Shown: positions 1 to 7,644 of the stretch, piece after piece
Position numbering within the stretch: position 1 is the first letter of the stretch
Layout: each line of letters begins with the position of its first letter
Assembly (NCBI RefSeq): GCF_013141725.1
Contig: NZ_WHNZ01000004.1
Coordinates: 1-64,000, forward strand
Length of the DNA: 64,000 nt
From: Paenibacillus planticolens
GTDB lineage: Bacteria > Bacillota > Bacilli > Paenibacillales > NBRC-103111
Reading direction: 5' to 3'
Notes under the pieces: generated by a model
Told to the model about the DNA's origin: nothing
Database searches by the model: none
Seen by the model: only the letters and a program-made list of their open reading frames with translations
Made by a program: the position numbers and the translations under genes

Positions 1-34
1 AAAAAAACTAAACCTAAAAGGGGGAAATCAACCA

Positions 35-151
35 ATGAAAACAATCGCAAAGTTTATGTCCGTAGCATCTTTTTCCGTAGCATTCGCATTCTTCGCAATC
101 TTGAAAGGCGGAATCGGTGATATTGTCGTACCGGCCGACTTCCGTAAGTAA
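35..151 (+). CDS. AgrD-like signalling peptide precursor, copy 1
   Basis: This 38-residue ORF has a strong ribosome binding site (AAAGGGGG) before its ATG. The N-terminal half is an amphipathic/hydrophobic leader (MKTIAKFMSVASFSVAFAFF), followed by the core KGGIG and an acidic, proline-containing tail ending DFRK, the layout of AgrD peptide precursors. It matches the AgrD gene next to agrB at 17037 and a third copy at 20913; a 43-nt stretch (53-95) is identical to 20934-20976. Unlike classical AgrD there is no Cys, Ser or Thr after residue 14, so the usual (thio)lactone ring cannot be drawn. AgrB at 16510 is the presumed processing partner. Its upstream region lies outside the window. The AgrD relationship is firm by paralogy; the mature product is unknown. 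Confidence 0.75.
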   Translation: MKTIAKFMSVASFSVAFAFFAILKGGIGDIVVPADFRK

Positions 152-181
152 TTAAAAACAGCGCATAGAACGCGCTGAGTG

Positions 182-210
182 AGGCGCCATCTTATCGGTG
201 GCGCCTTTTC
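182..210 (+). terminator. Rho-independent terminator after the first AgrD-like gene
   Basis: A perfect 8-bp stem (AGGCGCCA 182-189 / TGGCGCCT 199-206) with a 9-nt loop is followed by a T-rich run (TTTTCTTC). It lies 30 bp after the AgrD-like stop and ends that transcript. The rest of the gap to position 409 shows only a weak dyad (GTGAG...CTCAC near 350-366) and no supported gene. Confidence 0.85.
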
Positions 211-409
211 TTCGTTTATGGTCGTTTCCCGCTGTGTGTTATTCCGATCTCTCTTTCTATGCGAATATTCGTTCCCTTATTATAACGGAAAATTTTCGCT
301 AAAATCGAGTTGTTACACGCATTATTCCGGTAGGGTCGCGCATAAGCTGTGAGTATAACGCTCACGGCGTCCTAACCGACGTTTACCCTCCGCAATAAGC
401 ACGTCCATT

Positions 410-628
410 TTACCAGAATTCCGCAGCGCTAACGTTGGGATCAACCGACATTAGCGCTTTTATTATTTTAGTCCGCGTTCCATTATGCGGTCGATAATCC
501 ACGTCATTACAAAGCGCGGTAACTGTATTCTTATTAACGCCAGACTTATCCGCGAGCCATTTCTCCGTTTTTCTATTATCATCAATCCACTTCCCCAACC
601 GAGTTCTTGTCTTTACCCATGGCAGCAC
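410..628 (-). CDS. small XRE/Cro-family helix-turn-helix regulator
   Basis: The frame encodes a 72-residue helix-turn-helix protein; the segment WLADKSGVNKNTVTALC reads as the HTH of the Cro/XRE family, followed by the usual helix and a C-terminal NVSAAEFW. The start chosen is a GTG with AGAGGTG six bases upstream; an in-frame ATG at 649 and a TTG at 667 would extend it by 7 to 13 residues but have weaker ribosome binding sites. It is transcribed divergently from the actin-like partition operon that begins at 800, so it may control that operon or a lysogeny-type switch; this is inference. Confidence 0.75.
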   Translation of the reverse strand: MLPWVKTRTRLGKWIDDNRKTEKWLADKSGVNKNTVTALCNDVDYRPHNGTRTKIIKALMSVDPNVSAAEFW

Positions 629-799
629 ATCTATCACCTCTACCATCATGTTGGACAATCCTATCAAAATTTATTCGTATATTGTGTCAGAAATTAGGAA
701 ACCGGTACAAGAAGTCCTCATATGTTATTAACAAATGAACAACAAACAGCCCACAACGGCGCGTCCAGTTGTTCACAAGGTATTAAGGAGGCGTAGCTT

Positions 800-1612
800 A
801 TGGCGAATATCATCGGTCTTGATATCGGACGGAGCGGAGTAAAGGCGTACACGGGAACATCGATGTTTACGTTCCCCTCGATTGTAGGCGAAGGTAAAAC
901 GCGCAACTTGCGGACGGATTATGGTGACGGCAGCTTCGAAGTTTTACTCGACGGCGAATCGTACTTTGTCGGCGACCTGGCGCAGCATGAATCGGACTTC
1001 TGGCGCGCAATGTTAACGGATGACAAGGCGAATCGCGATGCGCTAATTCTCGCACTAACTGCGATTGCTCGCGCAAAACAAACGGACGTAACGATCGTGA
1101 CCGGCCTTCCCGTCGCGCAGCATAACGAAGGAAACAAACAGAGAATGCGCGATCTCTTCCACGGCAAACGTGGCGGCATATGGGAGTTCACCGTTAACGG
1201 CGATCGCAAGTTAACCCGCATTGTTGACGTTAAGGTCGCGGTCGAAGGCGGGGGCGCGTTCTGGTCGGCACCACAAGACGGACTCGTCCGCATCATTGAC
1301 GCTGGCAGCAAGACGATTAATTACGTAACGATGCGCGACACACGTTACAACAACCGCGAATCCGGCACGCTCGACTTCGGTTTCTCAACGGTAAGTAGCG
1401 ATAATCCGCGCCAAATGGCGAGTCGCATCGCGGGATCACTCGGCGGCCGTAATTGGAAGGCGGAGGACCTCGTTCTCGTATGCGGAGGGCGGGCGCGGGA
1501 ACTGGCGGAATTATTAGCGGTGCCGGAGTTCTTTCCGCGAGCCATGCCGATGAACAATCCGCTATACGCGAACGCGATCGGATTCTACCAAGCGGGGAGG
1601 AATACGCAGTGA
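800..1612 (+). CDS. actin-like plasmid partition ATPase (ParM/Alp type)
   Basis: The 270-residue product has the actin-fold signatures: phosphate-1 loop GLDIGRSGVKAY at residues 6-17, phosphate-2 loop IDAGSKT around 166-172 and an adenosine-binding glycine pair VCGGRA around 227-232. Such proteins polymerise into filaments that separate sister plasmids or centre phage DNA. AAGGAGGCG precedes the ATG. Its stop overlaps the GTG of the next gene (GTGA), a ribbon-helix-helix protein that fits the adaptor role of ParR. The pair suggests low-copy plasmid-like maintenance, or intracellular DNA positioning of a large phage. A second, unrelated partition system is at 6266-7370. Family assignment is firm; the exact function (partition versus positioning) is open. 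Confidence 0.88.
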   Translation: MANIIGLDIGRSGVKAYTGTSMFTFPSIVGEGKTRNLRTDYGDGSFEVLLDGESYFVGDLAQHESDFWRAMLTDDKANRDALILALTAIARAKQTDVTIVTGLPVAQHNEGNKQRMRDLFHGKRGGIWEFTVNGDRKLTRIVDVKVAVEGGGAFWSAPQDGLVRIIDAGSKTINYVTMRDTRYNNRESGTLDFGFSTVSSDNPRQMASRIAGSLGGRNWKAEDLVLVCGGRARELAELLAVPEFFPRAMPMNNPLYANAIGFYQAGRNTQ

Positions 1613-1827
1613 TTGTACGCAAACCAATCGCATTTAACGTAGATGACGCACATCAACGCGAGCTCCTCGAATGGGTCGCGTCGCGTTCGAACAATTTTAG
1701 CGGATTTGTCAAAGACGTATTATTCGCGTTCAAATCCGGAGTTGGTGCAGCGCAGGTCACGGCAGAAGCAGCGGTCGAGGCGTCGCCTGTCCGAGTGAAG
1801 TACGCAAATGTAGGCGATATTTTTTAG
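1609..1827 (+). CDS. ParR-like ribbon-helix-helix adaptor
   Basis: A 72-residue protein beginning at a GTG that overlaps the stop of the actin-like gene by four bases, after GGGGAGG. The segment KPIAFNVDDAHQRELLEWV followed by NNFSGFVKDVLFAF resembles the ribbon-helix-helix fold of ParR/Alp7R adaptors, which bind centromere DNA and cap the actin filament. The longer open frame from 1453 overlaps the actin gene and is not needed. No repeat array of the parC kind is obvious immediately beside this pair. Function is inferred from fold and coupling to the actin gene. Confidence 0.7.
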   Translation: MIVRKPIAFNVDDAHQRELLEWVASRSNNFSGFVKDVLFAFKSGVGAAQVTAEAAVEASPVRVKYANVGDIF

Positions 1828-1838
1828 GAGGGGTAACG

Positions 1839-1949
1839 ATGTCATTCGTAGGATTTTATTCAACGCGGAGTCGTACGCGGTCGGCGGCCTATGCGGTCGT
1901 AGTTGGCGCAGTAACAACGGTAAGAATCGTATTAACGGGGAGGGCTTAA
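1839..1949 (+). CDS. 36-residue hydrophobic peptide, unknown
   Basis: An ATG with TTAGGAGGGG upstream opens a short frame whose basic N-terminus (STRSRTRS) is followed by one hydrophobic stretch (AAYAVVVGAVTTVRIVL), enough for a single membrane segment. It is tightly packed between the ParR-like gene and the membrane protein at 1951. I do not recognise a family; the ribosome binding site and packing support it being translated. Confidence 0.5.
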   Translation: MSFVGFYSTRSRTRSAAYAVVVGAVTTVRIVLTGRA

Positions 1950-1950
1950 C

Positions 1951-2352
1951 GTGGCACATACGATGTCCATACCCGATTTCGTCCGCAATGGTTGGCGTGA
2001 AGAGACGCCGATAAACGCATTCCTCGCGCATCTTGACCGCAATAAAATTAAGTATCGCGTAATAGGGACCGCGATCATCTTGTTTCTCGGATTTGCAGAC
2101 GCTGCCTTCGCGTCAACCGGCATCGATGTCGGCGCGAAGAGACTATATGTACGCTTAATCGGCGTCGGCAAATGGGTCATCATCGTAAAAGGCGGTATTG
2201 ATACGATCAAGGCCGTTGCGGAAGGCGATTTCCAAGCGGGTAAAAAGAACTTCCTCGGCTACGTCCTTACTTACGCGATACTGTGGGCGCTGCCGTGGGC
2301 ATTCGATGAGGTCGAGAAACTGTTTACGGAGATGGAGGCGTCGGCACAATGA
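1951..2352 (+). CDS. three-helix membrane protein of the ATPase/peptidase operon
   Basis: The product (133 residues, GTG start after GGGGAGGGC) has hydrophobic segments at about residues 37-57, 69-88 and 102-119 and an acidic C-terminus. It overlaps the M23 peptidase gene by four bases (ATGA) and sits in one operon with a VirB4/HerA-like ATPase. Small membrane proteins of this size act as VirB2/VirB3- or VirB6-like components in Gram-positive type IV secretion systems, but the sequence alone does not prove this. It could equally belong to a phage-specific membrane complex. Confidence 0.6.
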   Translation: MAHTMSIPDFVRNGWREETPINAFLAHLDRNKIKYRVIGTAIILFLGFADAAFASTGIDVGAKRLYVRLIGVGKWVIIVKGGIDTIKAVAEGDFQAGKKNFLGYVLTYAILWALPWAFDEVEKLFTEMEASAQ

Positions 2353-3014
2353 CAACGCTAAGTTTTACGCTAGCTCCACGCGTAACGGCGCCCTTCGGAT
2401 CCATTGATTCCGTCCATAAAACGCCACACACCGGTATTGATTACGCCATGCCAATCGGCAGCAAAGTTTACGCACCGGAAGGCGGTATCGTATCGCGCGT
2501 AGTTGACTACGGTAATGAGAGCCTCGGCAAGGCGGTATTCGTTAAGACACGCGCGGGCTACCAGTATATATTCGGCCACCTATCGGATAATACGATTGTT
2601 CGCGAGGGTGATCGCGTCCATGCCGGCGACCTTATTGCGCTATCAGGATCGACCGGATTCAGCACGGGGCCGCATCTTCACCTCGGACTCATTAACAAAG
2701 CGGGCGCCTTCGTGGATCCTGCACAGGGCACGGATCGCGGTCACCTCGGCATACTCGGTAAGATTCTCGAAAAATCGTATAATCAGGCGACGGATAACAT
2801 GCAGGAGCACGCGCGATCCGTTGTGTACGAAACTGCGATAGGATTCCTAAAAGGCGTCGGCGACTTGCTACTCGACCTATCGTATACTATCGCGTTAATT
2901 GGCGGAGGGCTCTGTATCATCCTTCACGTAGCCGGATGGGAAAAAGGCGCTAGGTGGGCGGGGATACTAGCGGTGGCTTACGTACTTATTAAATTCATAG
3001 CAGCAGGAGCGTGA
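2349..3014 (+). CDS. membrane-anchored M23 metallopeptidase (peptidoglycan hydrolase)
   Basis: Residues 15-125 form a LytM/M23 domain with the zinc ligands H27 and D31 (HTGID) and the HLH pair H109/H111, plus H77 in GHLS. These enzymes cut peptidoglycan cross-bridges. The C-terminal part holds hydrophobic segments near residues 176-195 and 202-219, so the enzyme is probably membrane-bound with a tail anchor rather than a free endolysin. It lacks an N-terminal signal peptide, which raises the question of which side of the membrane it reaches. It is translationally coupled to the upstream membrane gene and precedes a VirB4-like ATPase, as cell-wall hydrolases do in conjugation modules. Confidence 0.85.
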   Translation: MTTLSFTLAPRVTAPFGSIDSVHKTPHTGIDYAMPIGSKVYAPEGGIVSRVVDYGNESLGKAVFVKTRAGYQYIFGHLSDNTIVREGDRVHAGDLIALSGSTGFSTGPHLHLGLINKAGAFVDPAQGTDRGHLGILGKILEKSYNQATDNMQEHARSVVYETAIGFLKGVGDLLLDLSYTIALIGGGLCIILHVAGWEKGARWAGILAVAYVLIKFIAAGA

Positions 3015-3019
3015 TCACC

Positions 3020-3151
3020 ATGATTACCGCATTGACCGCAGCGGCTGCGTTATTTCTTAAATATGCGCCGTATATCGTCGGCCTCAAGGTGTGCACATCC
3101 GCGATTGACGTCGCGACAACGTATGTTAAACATCGGATTACGAAAGGGTGA
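3020..3151 (+). CDS. 43-residue hydrophobic peptide
   Basis: An ATG opens a frame with a hydrophobic N-terminal helix (LTAAAALFLKYAPYIVGL) and a short polar tail. It fills the space between the M23 peptidase and the next gene and is read in the same direction. AGGAGCG lies about ten bases upstream. No family is recognised; it could be a small membrane subunit of the operon's complex. Confidence 0.5.
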   Translation: MITALTAAAALFLKYAPYIVGLKVCTSAIDVATTYVKHRITKG

Positions 3152-3156
3152 TTTGT

Positions 3157-3345
3157 GTGTCGTTATTGGACGCCGCTAAAGAGGTTGAACGCGTGTTAAA
3201 AAGCCGTAGTATTGATTCGCGTACACGTTCCGGACTCCATAACATAGTAAACATGCTAACATTCTACTCGGCGTTATTAGATGAAAATGAGGCCGGCGGA
3301 AAGAGTAACGTAATTTCTTTTCGCAAAGATGGTGAGAAAAAATGA
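3157..3345 (+). CDS. small helical protein upstream of the ATPase
   Basis: The 62-residue product is mainly helical and hydrophilic. The GTG at 3157 has AAAGGGTGA at a good distance and is preferred to the GTG at 3148. Its stop overlaps the start of the ATPase gene (ATGA), so the two are translationally coupled and likely work together. I do not recognise a family. Confidence 0.6.
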   Translation: MSLLDAAKEVERVLKSRSIDSRTRSGLHNIVNMLTFYSALLDENEAGGKSNVISFRKDGEKK

Positions 3346-5711
3346 ACGCAATTTCCCTTCGCGAAGCCATCCGCATCGTCCGTCCAGACTACGCCTTCCT
3401 ACGTTTGAAGCCGAATAACTCCATCCGCAATAATAACACGCACAAACTGGCGCGGACGATCGCATCGCTTTACAAGAACGTATTCGAGTCCGTTAAAAAG
3501 GACGAAATCCGCGTAATGAACGTATTAGGCAAGCGTTTATTCGTGCCGACTAAATTAACGTATGAGGCCCCGTCCAAAGTCGCGTATTTCATCTATATCG
3601 AAAAGAAACGCGTAGAATTTTACTTTATCGTACCGCGCACGTACTTATCCGTCGTCAAAGAGAAAATGTCCGATGTCTGGACGTCATTAACCGTAGAGGA
3701 GGTCGCAGAACTGCCCGTATTCGAACGCGAAGCGACGAAATATCAGCTTACGTATACGAAGGAGGATGCGTTGAGCCTCGCCGTCGACCGCCGTGATAGC
3801 GATCTTTTATACTCGACACTTAACGTAATCGACGTGTTAGAGGAGGGCGACCGCGTCGGAGTCTTTTACAACTTCGTACCATCATCGCAATTTAGTTGGC
3901 GCGCATCTTACCGTGCGACACTCGATAAAGTCCGCGCCAATAAGCCGGTCGATCGCGATAAAACAGGAGCCGGCTATCTCGTTAAAATGGCGGTGATGCT
4001 ACTCGTCAACGCGGCGAATTCCGTGGCAGAAGCGCTAGGAAGTGGTGATAAGCGAAAGGATGGCGCCAACCTTTTCGAAGAGGCACTCGAACGAATGAAC
4101 GGTGGTAAACGTGTTAGCGAAAGCACGCACCGCAAGGCGACCGCCTCCCTTATAGACACGCAGATACTCGTTATGAGCCGTAGTTCTGACGCGCTAAGAC
4201 AGCGAAATAACGCGCGTAGTCTGGCGCAGAGCTTTGATACTGTTACGGAGGACAATGCGCTGAAATACCGAAATTATGGCGGCAACTTCCGCTATACGGA
4301 CTATAAGATCCGCGGAGCAGCCGTTAATAAGACGGGCGACGAAGAGTGCCAGAGTTTCCTTGCGCTGGCCGGACGCGATATGCTCGAACGCTTCAATTTT
4401 ATTGACCGCGTAGAAACGCAGGAGACGGAGGTGCCGGACGATCTGCAGGCGGGCATCATGTGCATCGGCACCAACCGTTTTCGCGGAAAAGATACGCCGG
4501 CCTACTTAAGCAACGACCGCGAGTTCCGTAATTTACTTACGCTTCTTATCGGACCAACACGCGCCGGCAAATCGAACCTTATCGCGAATCTAACGGTTGA
4601 TGCGATCCAGGCGGGCGAGTGCGTTATCATTTTCGATTTCATCGAAAACTGCGAACTCAGCGACGAGGTGGCGCGATTGTTTCCACGCGATAAGGTGCTC
4701 GAAATTCGCTGCGATGATTACGCGAAAATGCAGGGGCTCGGCTATAACGAGGTCGGCCATACGGATGACGTGTTTAAAGCGTACGTTAACGCGAAGGATC
4801 AGACTTCGAATGTGCTTGCGCTCGTCAATTCGATTAACGCGGAAGAGAGCCGTCTGAGTCCGAAAATGGAGCGTTATCTTGAGAGCGCTGGCCTCATCGT
4901 ATTTATAAGTCACGGCAGCATCAAGGACGTATTCAACGTTTTACAAAATCATAAAGCGCGCGCCGATTTCCTTTCGAAAGTTCCGCGTAGACAATACGAG
5001 AATCTCGAAGAGTATATGGATAGTCTGCGTGAACTAGACGAGCTGGATAAGGCGGGCGCGGTCATCGGTACGAAGCATACGTTAATCGCGGGCATTATCG
5101 ACCGTCTCAATGCGCTCAAACGTAATCCGTACATGGAGCTCATGCTTAAGAAGGATACGTCGCGCAACATTAATTTGACGGAGGAAATGCAGAAGGCGCA
5201 ACTAATTACGATTAAAATGCCGCAGGTTATGTTTACGACGCCAGGTGAAAAAGACGTCTGCACAACGTATTGGATTACGAAGATATGGCTTGCGTTGCAG
5301 GTACGCGCGGATAAGATTCGCGATAAATCACAGCGTACGAAAGTGAATCTCGTAATCGACGAGCTGTATCAAGTGGAGAATACGGAGCGCTTCCTGACCG
5401 CCAATCTATCGCAAATGGCGAAGTTTATCTGCAAGCCAATCGTAAGCTGCCATTACATTAATCAGCTCCGCTATATGCGCGATGAATTACGCAGCGCGAA
5501 TACATCTTATATGCTAATTAGCGGCTGCGATAAGAAGAATTATGATGAGTTGAAAAGCGAGCTATACCCGTTTACTGCGGAGGATATGCGCGATTTGCCG
5601 CGGTACCATAGCATCAATTACGTCAAGTGTGCGCAAGGCTACGCGCGATTTATTACGAAGTTGCCGGGCAAAGTTGAACGGAGGGCGATCGTGGGTGAAA
5701 CTTCGGACTAG
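3342..5711 (+). CDS. VirB4/HerA-like membrane-complex ATPase
   Basis: A 789-residue protein with a P-loop GPTRAGKS at residues 404-411 and a Walker B segment NLVIDE around 669-674. The roughly 400-residue N-terminal region before the P-loop and a sensor-like stretch after Walker B (SCHYINQLRYM) match the VirB4/TraE/HerA group that powers type IV secretion or DNA translocation. It follows a cell-wall peptidase and small membrane proteins, the minimal parts list of a Gram-positive transfer channel; no relaxase or coupling protein is seen in the window. Alternatively it may drive a phage-specific process at the membrane. The ATPase fold is clear, the substrate is not. Confidence 0.8.
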   Translation: MNAISLREAIRIVRPDYAFLRLKPNNSIRNNNTHKLARTIASLYKNVFESVKKDEIRVMNVLGKRLFVPTKLTYEAPSKVAYFIYIEKKRVEFYFIVPRTYLSVVKEKMSDVWTSLTVEEVAELPVFEREATKYQLTYTKEDALSLAVDRRDSDLLYSTLNVIDVLEEGDRVGVFYNFVPSSQFSWRASYRATLDKVRANKPVDRDKTGAGYLVKMAVMLLVNAANSVAEALGSGDKRKDGANLFEEALERMNGGKRVSESTHRKATASLIDTQILVMSRSSDALRQRNNARSLAQSFDTVTEDNALKYRNYGGNFRYTDYKIRGAAVNKTGDEECQSFLALAGRDMLERFNFIDRVETQETEVPDDLQAGIMCIGTNRFRGKDTPAYLSNDREFRNLLTLLIGPTRAGKSNLIANLTVDAIQAGECVIIFDFIENCELSDEVARLFPRDKVLEIRCDDYAKMQGLGYNEVGHTDDVFKAYVNAKDQTSNVLALVNSINAEESRLSPKMERYLESAGLIVFISHGSIKDVFNVLQNHKARADFLSKVPRRQYENLEEYMDSLRELDELDKAGAVIGTKHTLIAGIIDRLNALKRNPYMELMLKKDTSRNINLTEEMQKAQLITIKMPQVMFTTPGEKDVCTTYWITKIWLALQVRADKIRDKSQRTKVNLVIDELYQVENTERFLTANLSQMAKFICKPIVSCHYINQLRYMRDELRSANTSYMLISGCDKKNYDELKSELYPFTAEDMRDLPRYHSINYVKCAQGYARFITKLPGKVERRAIVGETSD

Positions 5712-5768
5712 GCAGGCGCGTACAGAACGTTATACAATAGTGGTAAAACGTGGAAAAGGCGGATGAAT

Positions 5769-6191
5769 ATGCGGTTTGTAATAATAGTGGCCTTACTTGC
5801 CGCCATGCTCGGATTAACAGGGTGTGGTGAAACTAAGCAGGCGAATTCAACAGTTTCTGATAGCGGAATTTATAGTAATGATTTCACTACATTTAAAAAG
5901 AACTACGGATCGAAAACGGAGGCGCAACAAGACGAACTCTGGAAAACGATTAAAGGTAAGGAAATTCAATGGAGCGGAGAAGTTTACGATGCTTTCGCAG
6001 ACGCATCCGATAAGTCTACAGGAATAATCGTTGTACGAATCGGAGCCGACTTCGTGAAGTTTTCGTTACCAATAACGGAGGACATCGCAAGTTTAAATAA
6101 AGGCACAAAGATTACGTTGAAAGGCGTTTTAGCGGAGCCAGGCGGATCATTAAAATCGTGGGGAGTAACGAATGCATCCGTTGTTAAATAA
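5769..6191 (+). CDS. lipoprotein with OB-like domain
   Basis: The product starts with a basic residue, a hydrophobic stretch and a lipobox LTGC (Cys19), so it is exported and lipid-anchored on the outer face of the membrane. Residues after about 60 form a beta-rich domain (IQWSGEVYDAF...GTKITLKGVL) like the OB-fold tRNA_anti-like family. The ATG at 5769 is chosen because AAGGCGG sits six bases upstream; the ATG at 5763 would overlap that site. Phage lipoproteins of this kind often block superinfection; that role here is inference. A TTATACAAT sequence at 5731-5738 could be a -10 element. A strong terminator follows. Confidence 0.75.
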   Translation: MRFVIIVALLAAMLGLTGCGETKQANSTVSDSGIYSNDFTTFKKNYGSKTEAQQDELWKTIKGKEIQWSGEVYDAFADASDKSTGIIVVRIGADFVKFSLPITEDIASLNKGTKITLKGVLAEPGGSLKSWGVTNASVVK

Positions 6192-6240
6192 AAAGAAGCG
6201 TTGGTCGCGGATTGATTTCCGTAGGACTGACGCTTCTTTT
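6191..6240. terminator. bidirectional terminator between convergent operons
   Basis: AAAAGAAGCG (6191-6200) pairs perfectly with CGCTTCTTTT (6231-6240), with A and T runs on either side, so it can stop transcripts from both the lipoprotein gene and the ParA operon that runs toward it. Confidence 0.85.
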
Positions 6241-6250
6241 ATGCGTGTGT

Positions 6251-6288
6251 ACGTCGACGTTTACATCAACGTTTACGTTTACGTAGAT
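6251..6288. repeat. TTTACG hexamer cluster at the 3' end of the RHH partition gene
   Basis: The stretch carries ACGTTTACATCAACGTTTACG followed by a further TTTACG copy and GTAGAT, partly inside the last codons of the RHH gene. The same unit recurs at 6436-6458, 7390-7410 and 7454-7515, so this is probably one of several binding sites for the partition proteins. Confidence 0.6.
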
Positions 6289-6610
6289 ATTGTTCGAGTG
6301 CTTCGTTGAAAATCCGCGTCTTATCACCGCGACCGCCGGAAGCATCCTCGATTAGCTTATCGAGATCATTTCGTATCCAAACGGTATGGCGCGTATGATT
6401 ATCCTCGAACTTAGCGCGTCGCTCTTTCGGAGGCTCGTTTACGTTTACGTATACGGTTGATTTCTCCGTTTCTGGCGCGGGCTTAGCGTTTTCTTTGCGA
6501 TCTTCTGCGATAATATCCGATTCAATCAACTGTGCATGAACGCTACTAGCGCCGCCTTGTTTTACCCTCGCCTTTATCGCATCCATCGCGTTAAGTTTCG
6601 GTTTAGACAC
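6266..6610 (-). CDS. ParG/CopG-like ribbon-helix-helix partition protein
   Basis: A 114-residue protein with a flexible, charged N-terminus and a C-terminal domain (HTVWIRNDLDKLIEDAS ... TRIFNEALEQYL) typical of ribbon-helix-helix centromere-binding proteins that pair with ParA. It overlaps the ParA gene by eight bases and is read from the same transcript. The central VYVNVNE residues are encoded by an embedded copy of the TTTACG repeat, so the protein may bind inside its own gene. Paired with the hexamer arrays on both sides of the operon it forms a complete type Ib-like partition system. Confidence 0.75.
   Translation of the reverse strand: MSKPKLNAMDAIKARVKQGGASSVHAQLIESDIIAEDRKENAKPAPETEKSTVYVNVNEPPKERRAKFEDNHTRHTVWIRNDLDKLIEDASGGRGDKTRIFNEALEQYLRKRKR
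6436..6458. repeat. TTTACG hexamer copy inside the RHH partition gene
   Basis: CGTTTACGTTTACGTATACG lies within codons for the central linker of the RHH protein. It is nearly identical to the 7390-7410 site upstream of parA. Having the operator-like unit in the coding region explains the odd VYVNV run in the protein. Confidence 0.55.
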
Positions 6611-7370
6611 GCGCGATCAACTCCTCTACAAATTCTCGGTATTGGGCAACCGCTTGCTTAAGCTCCGGATTATCGTTGAAACCATTAATCGAGAGGCGGC
6701 CGGTCGCAGCTGTCCGTGTGATGACGGTTTTAAAGCACAACTCCGCGTATTCTTCCTCAACGAGTTCAATTAGCGCTTTATTATCCGTCCGGCGCACATC
6801 GATCATGCAGCGCAGGATCCCCGCAACCTGCATCTCGCGATTGACGAGTTCCTGTATGTGCACGCACGTCTCGAGGAAACGGCTGAGCGCGGAGTAGCAG
6901 AACTTGCTCGCTTCGAACATCGCGACAACAATATCGGCAGCGGCCAACGCATTTAGCGTTTGTTCACCGAGTGCGGGCGGCGTATCTATAATAATGTAAT
7001 CGTAGTTATCAAGGACCGGTTCGAGCGTTTCCATTAACACGAGCGATTTGTTACCTTTGTATGCGGTAGATGGCGAATACAACCACGAAGCGAATCGTGC
7101 GATGTGGTCCTCGGCCGGCAAAATGTGAAGGCGATCGTTTATTGCGTGTATGTATGGGCGCGCGTCCTGTACCTGGAGCGCTTCGAAAACGGTTTGTTTA
7201 TGAAAATCGTAGATGTCGCGTTGTGTTAATAACTCCGTGAGATTTCCTTGCGAATCCATATCGACCGCTAATACGCGGTGATTTTCGCTAAGCAGGTGCG
7301 CCACGATTCCGGAAGTTGTCGTCTTAGAGCTTCCGCCTTTTTGAATACCGAACGTTATGATTTTTGCCAC
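6603..7370 (-). CDS. parA: ParA/Soj-type partition ATPase
   Basis: The 255-residue product has the deviant Walker A motif KGGSSKTT (K11 and K16), the A' segment VDMDSQGN and Walker B IIIDTPP. ParA ATPases bind the nucleoid in the ATP form and move plasmid or phage-plasmid DNA together with a centromere-binding partner, here the overlapping RHH protein. The canonical KGGVGKT has become KGGSSKT, still keeping both lysines. TTTACG repeats lie directly upstream and probably act as centromere and operator. Together with the actin system at 800-1827 this element has two independent partition systems. Confidence 0.92.
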   Translation of the reverse strand: MAKIITFGIQKGGSSKTTTSGIVAHLLSENHRVLAVDMDSQGNLTELLTQRDIYDFHKQTVFEALQVQDARPYIHAINDRLHILPAEDHIARFASWLYSPSTAYKGNKSLVLMETLEPVLDNYDYIIIDTPPALGEQTLNALAAADIVVAMFEASKFCYSALSRFLETCVHIQELVNREMQVAGILRCMIDVRRTDNKALIELVEEEYAELCFKTVITRTAATGRLSINGFNDNPELKQAVAQYREFVEELIARV

Positions 7371-7389
7371 GAATGAAAACCTCCGATTC

Positions 7390-7410
7390 AGTTTACGTTT
7401 ACGTATACAT
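7390..7410. repeat. TTTACG hexamer pair immediately upstream of parA
   Basis: GTTTACGTTTACGTATAC lies 20 bp before the parA start, where a bound RHH protein would overlap the promoter. It matches the copies at 6436-6458 and 7454-7515. Confidence 0.6.
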
Positions 7411-7453
7411 CGTCCAATACCTTAATAATACAAGCATTACGAATAAAACGCAA

Positions 7454-7515
7454 TACGTTTACGTTTACGTAGACGTAATCAGTTACATCAACGGTTACGT
7501 ATACGTTTACGTAAT
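7454..7515. repeat. candidate parS: main TTTACG array
   Basis: This non-coding stretch has ATACGTTTACGTTTACGTAG, then TTACATCAACGG and a further TTACGTATACGTTTACG run. It holds at least five TTACG-type units spaced by six bases or small multiples. It is the densest cluster in the window and the best centromere candidate for the ParA/RHH pair. Confidence 0.65.
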
Positions 7516-7563
7516 TATGGAAATAACCCCTTGCAAAATCTATCGAAGCATGGCAATATTATT

Positions 7564-7644
7564 TGTGTATAAACGGCATGAAAAAATTTACTTATCCACA
7601 ATCGCGGACTATTATTACATAAGATTTGCCGAAACTTATCCACA
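7564..7644. other. origin-like region with three DnaA boxes
   Basis: Two perfect DnaA boxes TTATCCACA lie at 7592-7600 and 7636-7644 and a reverse box TGTGTATAA at 7564-7572, in AT-rich DNA. The Rep-like gene begins 217 bp downstream and the partition system lies upstream. This grouping is typical of a plasmid origin that recruits host DnaA. The remainder of 7371-7861 holds the hexamer repeats and no supported gene. Confidence 0.65.

Noticed and set aside
7564..7644. DnaA boxes as a host chromosomal origin
   Set aside because: No dnaA/dnaN genes nearby; partition and phage genes on both sides indicate a plasmid or phage origin.
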